Notes under the pieces: generated by a model
The model's database searches: none
Told to the model about the DNA's origin: nothing
Seen by the model: only the letters and a program-made list of their open reading frames with translations
Translations under genes and position numbers: made by a program
Assembly (NCBI GenBank): GCA_047125605.1
Contig: CP138932.1
Coordinates: 1,860,001 to 1,924,000, forward strand
Source: JAKVBK01 sp022447275
GTDB lineage: Bacteria; Pseudomonadota; Alphaproteobacteria; Rhodobacterales; Rhodobacteraceae
Length of the DNA: 64,000 nt
Direction: 5' to 3'
Shown here: positions 1-8,200 of the stretch, piece by piece
Numbering within the stretch: the first letter of the stretch is position 1
Layout: every line of letters begins with the position of its first letter

Positions 1-329
1 ACACCAACGGTATCTTCCCGCCGTCCTGTCCACTTGCCAGGCCCTGCACGGTCAAACACCCAGGTGAGCTGATTTTCCTCGCCGTCGTCGTAGAAAAAAT
101 CTTCGACAACCGTGAGGCGATCCCCCACCAAGCGCCCGTCAAGGCGCGCCCTGAAGCGCCGCTCCGCGCCAGTCAGATCAACTCTGAAAACACCGGCGCC
201 TATAGATTTCCCCGCAAACGCTTGATCGAGCGTGATTGGTTCGCGAAGGCCTTTAGGGGATGCGGGCACACGCGCACATGCAGCAAGGGCCAGAGAGCCA
301 AGAATGAGAGAGCGGCGCTTGATCGACAT
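1..329 (-). CDS. DUF3833 family lipoprotein, 3' part cut off by the window
   Basis: This reverse-strand reading frame starts with ATG at 329 and runs open off the left edge of the window. The first 17 residues form a lipoprotein signal: basic MSIKRR, a hydrophobic stretch, then the lipobox LAAC. The following text (LDQAFAGKSIGAGVF, then EDFFYDDGEENQLTWVF) matches the DUF3833 pattern as I remember it, in which an 'F.G...G.G.F' segment is followed by an 'E.F.Y.DG......W.F' segment. DUF3833 proteins are envelope lipoproteins of unknown biochemical role that often occur in proteobacterial stress-response clusters. No function beyond envelope location is claimed. A weak purine-rich ribosome site lies upstream of 329. 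Confidence 0.72.
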   Translation of the reverse strand, partial: MSIKRRSLILGSLALAACARVPASPKGLREPITLDQAFAGKSIGAGVFRVDLTGAERRFRARLDGRLVGDRLTVVEDFFYDDGEENQLTWVFDRAGPGKWTGRREDTVG

Positions 330-811
330 GTGTCACCTATTTGTGCTGTGCGGCGCTTGGGGCCGCCTGAGTGTGCCGCTGATCTAATTCGACATGTCAC
401 CGCGTCGAGAACGGTAACAAGAAATCAACCGCGCTTGAGCGGCTTGTCGCCTTGTGGCGGCACAGTCCGACTTTTTCTCATGAACGGAAAACTGCCTGAG
501 ATATTTTTCCTCGAAAGCAGCTGAGCGGTTTTTTCGTTCGGTACGTTATTGACAATATTTTCCGGGTGTCGCGGCAATATCGGAACAAAGGGCAAAACCG
601 CACATCGGACTGTGTTCTTTCTCATTCAAACGCGAATTGACGCAGCTATCGGAGGCGTCGTTGAAAATCCAGTTTTCTCATTGTTTTTCCTGCCAAAACT
701 CTAACGCGACACTCTGCTCTAAGCTGTATTCACGAATCAAAAACTCCACTAGCGTCAATAGAACGCGAAAGCGTAGCCAATTTAGGGAACAACAATCGTA
801 TGGAGCCAGAC
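330..811. other. intergenic region between divergent genes, no gene seen
   Basis: About 480 bp separate the reverse-strand lipoprotein start from the sulfatase start. The short open frames here have no ribosome sites and no recognisable protein character. The stretch should hold the two divergent promoters. A TTGACA occurs near 549-554, but no convincing -10 box sits at normal spacing, so no promoter is called. Confidence 0.5.
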
Positions 812-2299
812 ATGGCGAAAAAGCCCAATATCCTTGTTATGTGGGGGGACGACATCGGTTTTTGGAACATAAGTTTCAATAACCGCGGCCAGATGGGGTA
901 TCGGACTCCAAATATCGACAGAGTTGCAGAAGAAGGCGTCGCGTTCACCGACTACTATGGCCAGCAAAGCTGCACGGCGGGCCGAGCCTCGTTTATCACT
1001 GGTCAAAACCCAATCCGGACAGGCATGACCAAGGTGGGCATGCCGGGGGCGAAGGTCGGTCTTCAAAAAGAGGATCCGACAATCGCGACGCTGCTTAAGC
1101 CCCATGGGTACAGGACGGGCCAGTTTGGTAAGAACCACCTTGGCGACCGGGACGAATACCTTCCAACCATGCATGGATTCGATGAGTTCTTTGGCAACTT
1201 GTATCACCTCAACGCAGAGGAAGAGCCCGAGCACCCCGATTATCCCAAGGATCCCAAGTACAAAGAAAAATACGGGCCGCGGGGCGTAATTCATTCATGG
1301 ACTGACGGAAAAGGCGGACAGAAAGTTGAAGATACCGGACCGCTGACCAAAAAACGCATGGAGACGGTTGACCAAGAGTTTCTGAAAGAAGCGCTGCGGT
1401 TCATTGAGGATGCACATAACTCCGATACGCCGTTCTTCGTCTGGTTCAATACTACAGGCATGCATTTCAGGACGCACTGCCCGGATATCCACAAAGGGAA
1501 AAGTGGCCAGGGCGATTACAATGACATGATGGTCGCCCATGATGAGACGATCGGCGTTCTGCTCGACAAGCTTGATGAGTTGGGCATCACCGACAATACG
1601 ATCGTCACATACTCAACGGATAACGGCCCGCATTTCAACACATGGCCGGATGCTGCCATCACGCCATTCCGCTCCGAAAAGAATACAAACTGGGAAGGTG
1701 CCTGGAGGGTTCCAAGTTTCATTCGCTGGCCAGAAAAAATTCAGGCCGGCACTGTTTTGAATGGCATAGCCAGCCATCAGGACATGCTGCCCACCCTGCT
1801 GGCAGCCGCCGGTGACGACGACATCAAGACAAAGCTTCTGGATGGCTACGCCTTGGACGGCATGACCTATAAGGTTCATGTCGATGGGTTTAATCTGCTT
1901 CCGTATCTGTGCGGAGAAACAGATAAAAGCCCTCGCGAAACCGTGTTCTACTTCAGCGATGACGGTGAACTGATCGCCATCCGCCACAATGACTGGAAAA
2001 CGGTCTTGATGGAACAGCGGGCCAAACTTCTCCAGATTTGGATGGAGCCCTTCGTACCGCTGCGCGCGCCGAAGATCTTTAACCTCAGACGCGATCCGTT
2101 CGAGCGGGCAGATGAATACTCAAACACCTACTATGATTGGCTGTTTGATCACGTTTTCCTCATCGCCGGCATGCAAGGGCTCGTAGAGGCTGAAATCGAA
2201 AACTTCATCGCTTATCCGCCAAGGCAGAAACCAGCCTCATTCAACCTCGAAGCAGTGATGCGACAGTTGGAAACGATGGGTAGCGGTGCGGGCCACTAA
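812..2299 (+). CDS. sulfatase (arylsulfatase family), cytosolic, CTAGR active site
   Basis: This 495-residue sulfatase hydrolyses sulfate esters using a formylglycine residue made from an active-site cysteine. Metal ligands DD (WGDDIG) sit near the N-terminus, the nucleophile motif is C-T-A-G-R with Cys54, GKNHLGD supplies the Lys/His pair, and STDNGPHFN supplies the Asp/Asn metal ligands. Most sulfatases have C-x-P-S-R; C-x-A-G-R is a variant of the formylglycine signature. There is no signal peptide, so the substrate must be imported. I chose the ATG at 812 because GGAG lies six bases upstream and the family usually begins MAKKPNIL; an in-frame ATG at 800 would add four residues. It converges on the FGE and SulP genes, which fit as its activator and anion transporter. 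The substrate cannot be read from the sequence. Confidence 0.93.
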   Translation: MAKKPNILVMWGDDIGFWNISFNNRGQMGYRTPNIDRVAEEGVAFTDYYGQQSCTAGRASFITGQNPIRTGMTKVGMPGAKVGLQKEDPTIATLLKPHGYRTGQFGKNHLGDRDEYLPTMHGFDEFFGNLYHLNAEEEPEHPDYPKDPKYKEKYGPRGVIHSWTDGKGGQKVEDTGPLTKKRMETVDQEFLKEALRFIEDAHNSDTPFFVWFNTTGMHFRTHCPDIHKGKSGQGDYNDMMVAHDETIGVLLDKLDELGITDNTIVTYSTDNGPHFNTWPDAAITPFRSEKNTNWEGAWRVPSFIRWPEKIQAGTVLNGIASHQDMLPTLLAAAGDDDIKTKLLDGYALDGMTYKVHVDGFNLLPYLCGETDKSPRETVFYFSDDGELIAIRHNDWKTVLMEQRAKLLQIWMEPFVPLRAPKIFNLRRDPFERADEYSNTYYDWLFDHVFLIAGMQGLVEAEIENFIAYPPRQKPASFNLEAVMRQLETMGSGAGH

Positions 2300-2317
2300 C
2301 ACGCAAGCACGCGAAAC

Positions 2318-3277
2318 TTAAGGACGAGAAATGCACCGGAACCCGATATGCGTGGTTCCGGTGTCTATCATTTGGGGCCGTCGTGCGGCGGGCCTATAGC
2401 GCAGGCAATAGTTGGGTGCACACAGATATGAACCGCCCTTGACTACTTTGCGGGGCACCTGCCACTCGGGGGCTGCAGGATCAAAGCTGTTCTCGCGCGT
2501 GCCACCCCGAGGATTGGTCGGGATGCAGCAGGGTTTGTCTGGGTCAGCCGGGTGCACTTCCGTCCACCAGTCTTTTGTCCATTCCCAGACGTTGCCCGCC
2601 ATATCATTCAATCCAAACTGATTGGCTGGGAATGATCCGACGGGCGCGGTTCCCTCAAACCCATCGGTGACAAGGTTTTGCCACGGGAATTCACCTTGCC
2701 ACGTATTGGCGAAGGGGCGGCCTTTTGGAAAATGTTCATCGCCCCAGACAAATTCTTTTGCGTCCATCCCCCCTCGGGCGGCGCGTTCCCATTCCGCTTC
2801 CGTCGGGAGATCCTTCCCGATCCAATCGGCGTAGGCTTGCGCGTCTTCGTAAGCGATATGCACAACCGGGTGCAGTCCCCGAGACTTGACGTGGCTCTTG
2901 GGCCCTTCCGGCCTCCTCCAGTATGCGCCAGGTGTCCAACGCCACCAGAGATTGACGCGCTTGAGATCGACAGGGCCCGAGGTCGGTTGGAAAACAAGTG
3001 AGCCAGGAACAAGATTTTCAGGGGGCGCGCCAGGAAAATCCTCTGGGTCGGGCGCGCGTTCGGCCACTGTGACATACCCTGTCTTTTTGACGAAACGCGC
3101 GAATTTAGCGTTGTTCACCTGATACTTGTCCATCCAGAACCCATCCACCGTCACCTGATGGGCGGGCGCTTCCTCCGGATAGTGCTGGTCTGAGCCCATG
3201 AGGTAGGTCCCACCGGGCACCCATTGCATCTGCGGGTGTGGTGGAGGCCCGGGCGGCGCGTTTGCGGTTTCGTCCAT
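2318..3277 (-). CDS. formylglycine-generating enzyme (sulfatase-activating, SUMF1/FGE)
   Basis: The 319-residue protein has the FGE-sulfatase fold: an early W-x-P-G-G-x-F-x-M-G-type segment, TEAEWERAARGG in the middle, NVWEWTKDW, and a GGSYLCAPNYCLRYR segment near the C-terminus. The last holds the two cysteines, Cys286 and Cys291, that in true FGE bind copper and oxidise the sulfatase cysteine to formylglycine. Many family members lack this pair, so its presence argues for a genuine FGE. The ATG at 3277 overlaps the TGA of the upstream SulP gene (TGATG), which implies translational coupling. A GTG at 3280 is an alternative start. Its natural client is the convergent sulfatase, which ends 18 bp away. 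Confidence 0.94.
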   Translation of the reverse strand: MDETANAPPGPPPHPQMQWVPGGTYLMGSDQHYPEEAPAHQVTVDGFWMDKYQVNNAKFARFVKKTGYVTVAERAPDPEDFPGAPPENLVPGSLVFQPTSGPVDLKRVNLWWRWTPGAYWRRPEGPKSHVKSRGLHPVVHIAYEDAQAYADWIGKDLPTEAEWERAARGGMDAKEFVWGDEHFPKGRPFANTWQGEFPWQNLVTDGFEGTAPVGSFPANQFGLNDMAGNVWEWTKDWWTEVHPADPDKPCCIPTNPRGGTRENSFDPAAPEWQVPRKVVKGGSYLCAPNYCLRYRPAARRPQMIDTGTTHIGFRCISRP

Positions 3278-4935
3278 CACTCGGCGTCTTGGGATTGGAC
3301 GACTGCATAGGCGGCATTGAGAGACGCAAGCTTTACATCGCTTGCAGGGAAGATGTTGTGCGCACCGAGTTTTTTGAGCAGCCCGGATTTTTCCAAGTCG
3401 GCCAACAGGGCAGGCCCCACTTCAGCCAAGATCAAGCGCGCTCCGGCCGCTGAGAGGTCCGCCAAGAAGTTTTCCACCCAATCCACACTCGTCAGACTTT
3501 GCAGTTCCTGATCTTGGCAAGACAGGATCAGCGTCGCCCCATGCGCCCCTTTGGGATCCGGGAACAGTTCTGCAAATGAATACACGGAGGCAAAGTTGAG
3601 TGGTCCGCGGATCTCAAGGATCGTTGTTTCATCTGGCGGCAAGGCCTCGGGCGTGGGGCGCTCAACCCAGTTGCCGTCAGGGGCTCGTTCAAGTTCGAAG
3701 CAGGTGACACGGTCTGACGCGTTCACGGCAAATGCGATCAAGGACAATATTACGCCCCCAAAAATGGCGACGGTCAGATCGTGGGAAACCCCAAGGATGA
3801 TCGTCGCGACAGCAATGAATGTGTTGTACCGGGACGTCTTCCAGGCGCGCATCAAGACGCGGCCTTCCTTCAGCATGATCTCGGCGCCTATGACGATCAA
3901 AAGGGCTGCAAGCCCTGCGAGGGGGATCAGTTCTGCAGAACTGCCAAACAGAACCAAAACGATCGCCAAAAGCAGTCCGGAGAAGACACCGGACATGCGG
4001 GTTTGCGCCCCTCCACTGGCATTGATGCCCGTCCGAGAGAGTGAGCCGCCAGCGGGCATTGCTTGAAAGAACGATCCAGCGAGATTGCCAAGCCCTTGGC
4101 CCAAGAAGTCTTTCGACATGTCCGACTTTTTGCCATTGGGATTTGGATATGCGGCCCCAACGCCAGAGCTTTCGGACAATCCCACAACCGTGGCAGCAAA
4201 AGCACCGGCAAGCAGTGCCGGGATCAACGTAAAGTCTGGCAGCACAAAGGACGGCAGGGCGTCGAGGCCCCTGGGAACATCCGCGATGTCACCAACCAAT
4301 TCAATCCCAGCGAGCCCGAGAAACGCGACTGCAACCGTTGTGAAGACGATCACCAAGACATCTGCAAACCGTTTGAATCGCGTCGCTTTCACCGCAACCA
4401 GAAAGGCAATGCCTGCGAGGCCTAAGATCGTAGTCGAATTGCTCCAGGCGCTTGGGTTCGACAGGATAGCAATGGCCTGCGACACTTTCCCATGCGTGCC
4501 CTCCGGGTGATACCCCACAAGGTCCTTAAGCTGCCCCAGAACGATCAGAAGAGCGGTGACAAAGATAAAGCCTGCCATCACTTCGCGGGAAACAAACCGG
4601 ATCATGCTGCCCATGCGCAAAGCGCCCAGGAGTGTCATCATAATGCCGACGAGAAAAGTCAGCGTGGCAAGGGCGCGAATGGGATCATCCGTGTCCAGGC
4701 CGGCCAGTTGGTCGCCGGCGACGAGCGCCAGCGCATTCGTCAGGGTGACGATCAAAAGCGATGTGCTGCCTGTCAGCGAGGCCACAATCGTGGTGAGCAT
4801 ACCAGTGTAGAGGCCATAGACCGGGTTCACACCTGCGACCAGCGCATAGGCCATACCTTCCGGGATGGATACCAGCGCAACGGTAAGTCCAGACCCTAAA
4901 TCGGGGCCGAGGCTGCGCCCTTTTGTTTCTGCCAC
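3277..4935 (-). CDS. SulP family inorganic anion transporter with C-terminal STAS domain
   Basis: The 552-residue membrane protein has the SulP layout: about ten to fourteen hydrophobic segments (residues ~15-410) followed by a cytoplasmic STAS domain (~430-550). The first membrane helix carries the typical VSIPEGMAYALVAGVNPVYGLY pattern, and the middle has the SSGVGAAYPNPNG and AGGSLSRTGIN segments typical of the family. SulP proteins import sulfate or related anions, or exchange bicarbonate. I placed the start at GTG 4935 because GAGGG lies eight bases upstream and the extra 56 residues of the longer frame (to 5103) do not look like SulP sequence. Coupling to FGE, with a sulfatase alongside, suggests sulfate or a sulfate ester as substrate, but this is inference. 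Confidence 0.9.
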   Translation of the reverse strand: MAETKGRSLGPDLGSGLTVALVSIPEGMAYALVAGVNPVYGLYTGMLTTIVASLTGSTSLLIVTLTNALALVAGDQLAGLDTDDPIRALATLTFLVGIMMTLLGALRMGSMIRFVSREVMAGFIFVTALLIVLGQLKDLVGYHPEGTHGKVSQAIAILSNPSAWSNSTTILGLAGIAFLVAVKATRFKRFADVLVIVFTTVAVAFLGLAGIELVGDIADVPRGLDALPSFVLPDFTLIPALLAGAFAATVVGLSESSGVGAAYPNPNGKKSDMSKDFLGQGLGNLAGSFFQAMPAGGSLSRTGINASGGAQTRMSGVFSGLLLAIVLVLFGSSAELIPLAGLAALLIVIGAEIMLKEGRVLMRAWKTSRYNTFIAVATIILGVSHDLTVAIFGGVILSLIAFAVNASDRVTCFELERAPDGNWVERPTPEALPPDETTILEIRGPLNFASVYSFAELFPDPKGAHGATLILSCQDQELQSLTSVDWVENFLADLSAAGARLILAEVGPALLADLEKSGLLKKLGAHNIFPASDVKLASLNAAYAVVQSQDAE

Positions 4936-5255
4936 TGAAGTGCCCTCAATATCGTTTGCTGTGCGACACTGTATGTTCGGCTCTTGGCGAGAGGGCCGCG
5001 TACAGATCACTGTTCCCAATTGCTTGAACGCTATCGAGTGATCTGCGTTTTGACCAGTCCAATAGATGCGGGGATATGTGCGGTGCGCAAGCCGGTCGAT
5101 CACCCTCGGAACCCTTGGACAAGCCCCCCGGATCAGCGCGCCGGAGCGCGCTCAGCCCCCGTGCATTCACCGTCACCCTTGTTCTGTGGGCCAGTAAAAG
5201 CGATGCTGGCAAGACACCGAAACCCCTTAGGGCATGCCAGATAAGGGAGAGCGTT

Positions 5256-8200
5256 ATGATGCTTTCGATGCTTCGCGGACTTGTTGCCTACAGCCTCGTG
5301 ATCTTGCCAATCCATGTGGTGGCGCAGAATGCACCCTTGCCGGCAGACCGCTACATTGTCTCGCAAGACGTTGATTTCTATGGGTCAGACCGCACTCCAT
5401 TGTTTGACACAACCGAGGCGGCTTGCCGCCGTGCATGCAGTGCCGATCAGGCCTGCATTGGGTTTACGTTCAATGCGCGCTCAAACGCCTGCTTTCCCAA
5501 AGCCGCCATCTCAGACCCTCAATTCTACGACGGCGCCATTTCCGCGCGCCGGATGCAAACACCTGCTGCAGCCCAGGCGCTTGGCCTGCAAAGGCTGGCT
5601 GATCTGTCATTTTTGCGCCCTAAGGACGCAGACAATGGGCGCCGCCTTGCCGAAGGCGTAGGCAGCCGGTTCCCTGCCAATGATCGCGATGTAGGTGATC
5701 TGCTCCGCGAGGCCGCGCTCGCCGCTGACAGCGGCAACCGCCTGCGTCAGCTTTTCCTTGTGGGAACCCTTATTGGGATCACCGACCGCGGCGATCTGTG
5801 GGACAGCTACGCCACGCTCTCTATGGGGTTCCAGCTGAATTCAAACGAAGCGCGGCGCTATGGGCGAGAGGCCATTCCGGCGGCGATCAATGCCTATTTG
5901 CGCGCCGCAAGCCCGGGCGCTCAAGCCACTGTCCTTGTGACACTGGCACAGGCGTTGGAATACCGGGGCAGAGGGCGGGACATGATCCCGGCCCTAAGGC
6001 TGGCCTATGACATCCAACCCCGTGCCGACATCCTTGCTGCGCTTGACAAGGCCATTCGCACCTACGGGTTCCGTGTGGTGGGGGACCGGGTGGAAAATGA
6101 CAGCGCATTGCCCCGGGTCTGTGCCGAATTCTCGGAGCGCTTGGCCAAAACGGGTGTTGACTACAGCCCCTATGTCCGGGCGGACGTGCCCGGCATCGCG
6201 GTTGAGGCAAGCGGCAATTCACTGTGCGTAGAAGGCTTTGACCACGGCCAGTACACGACCGTGACCTTCCGAAGCGGCCTGCCGTCCGCTGGTGGTGAGA
6301 CACTGGCCCGCGATGTGGCCCTGCGCAGCTACATTCGCGACCGCAGCCCCGCTGTACGGTTCCCCGGAAGGGCTTATGTCCTGCCCCGCACGGACGAAGC
6401 CGCGCTGCCCGTAGAAACCGTGAATGTCAGTGAGCTTGAGCTGCGTTTGCGTCGGGTATCTGACAGAAACCTGCTGCGCGCGATCCAGAACAACTATTTT
6501 GGGCGTCCGCTGACCACTTGGGAAGATCGCGACTTTGCTTCCAAACTGGCTGAGGAGGTTTGGACTGGAACAGCAGATGTGGGCGAGACGCTGAATATCG
6601 GCGTGACAACCCGTCTGCCCATGGGCGAAGCGCTGGCCGAACTGCCCACGGGCATCTACGCGCTCAGTGCGGCTGTCCCCGGCGTGGATCCATACGAGAC
6701 ACCGCCCGCGATGCAGTGGTTTGTTCTTACTGATATTGGCCTTGCGACATGGTCCGGGACAGATGGTCTGACCGTCGCCGCCCATAGCCTTGCAACGGCT
6801 CGCGCCCTGCCGGGCACATCGCTGCAACTGATTAGCCGCGCCAATGCAGTGCTGGGCGAGGTCACGGTCGGCTCGGATGGCTTTGCACGTTTTCCTGCCG
6901 GCTTAACACGCGGCACGGGCAGCGCATCGCCTGGCTTGCTGGTTGCGCGCAGGGGCGAGGAAGACATTGCGTTTCTGCCCCTGACAGACCCCGCTTTTGA
7001 TCTGTCCGATCGCGGCGTGGAAGGGCGCCCGCCGAGCAAGCCAATCGACACGTTCCTGAGCACGGACCGCGGCGCCTATCGCCCGGGCGACACGATCAAT
7101 GTGACGGCTCTGATGCGGGGCAGCAGGGCTCAGGCACTGGAGGGTGTGCCCTTGACGGCAACGCTCACACGGCCTGACGGTGTGGAATACAGCACCGCTA
7201 CCAGCGCAAAAGGTCTGGCCGGCGGCCATGTGTTCGCCTTGCCCCTGGGCGCAGATGCCCCGCGCGGCACTTGGCGGCTTGAGCTCAAGTCAGACCGCGA
7301 GGCAGAGGCGCTCGCCGCCCAGCGCCTCTTGGTGGAAGACTTTCTGCCAGAGCGGATCGATGTTGCCCTGTCGCTGCCAGGCACGGCCATAAGGCTGGGC
7401 GATGCGCCGCCTCTGCGCGTCCAAGCGGACTACCTGTTTGGGGCACCGGGCGCCGATCTGGCCGTTGAGGGCGACGTGCGTTTGCGCCGACGCGCCACTC
7501 TGGAGGATTACCCCGGCTACAGTTTCGGCCCCTATGACACAGCTTTCCGTCCGCGGACCCAGTATCTGGACGCCGGGCGCACCGATGCGTCAGGGGCCGC
7601 CACATTGGCGCTGAAGCTGCCGGAAGTGGAAGAGGTGGAAAGCCTTCTGCTCGAAGCTGTCGCTACCGTGCGCGTTTCTGAAGGCTCTGGCCGCCCCGTA
7701 GAGCGTGAATTGATCACACCCATCGCACCAGACGGTCTGCGCATCGGATTGAAGCCCGTTTTCGAAGACGTGGTCCCCGAAGGCACCGAAGCCCGCTTTG
7801 ACGCCATTGCGCTCGGTGGGGACGGAGCCGCGCCAGTGCGCTGGACGCTCAACCGCATCGAAACGCGTTACCAGTGGTACAGCCTCTACGGCAACTGGGA
7901 ATGGGAGCCGATCACCCGCCGCACGCGCATCGCCAGTGGAGACACGGTGCTGAGCGGCGATGCAACGCAGGTCCAGGCACCCGTAGCCTGGGGGCACTAT
8001 GAGATGGTGCTGCAAAGCGCTGACGGGCGCATCACCACGTCCGCAGAGTTCTATGCGGGCTGGTATGGAAGTGATGCGGGCACTGACACACCTGACCGCT
8101 TGCAGATGTCTCTCGACGCGCCCAGCTATGCGCCTGGCGAAACCGCTTTGCTGCGCATCGATGCACGTGAAGATGGCACGGCGTTGATCGCTGTGGCGTC

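Noticed and set aside
2334..2363. 10-bp perfect hairpin (CACCGGAACC/GGTTCCGGTG) after the sulfatase gene
   Set aside because: It lies inside the last codons of the FGE gene (DTGTTHIGFR region) and has no T-run on either strand. It could still weakly terminate the sulfatase transcript, but I do not call it.
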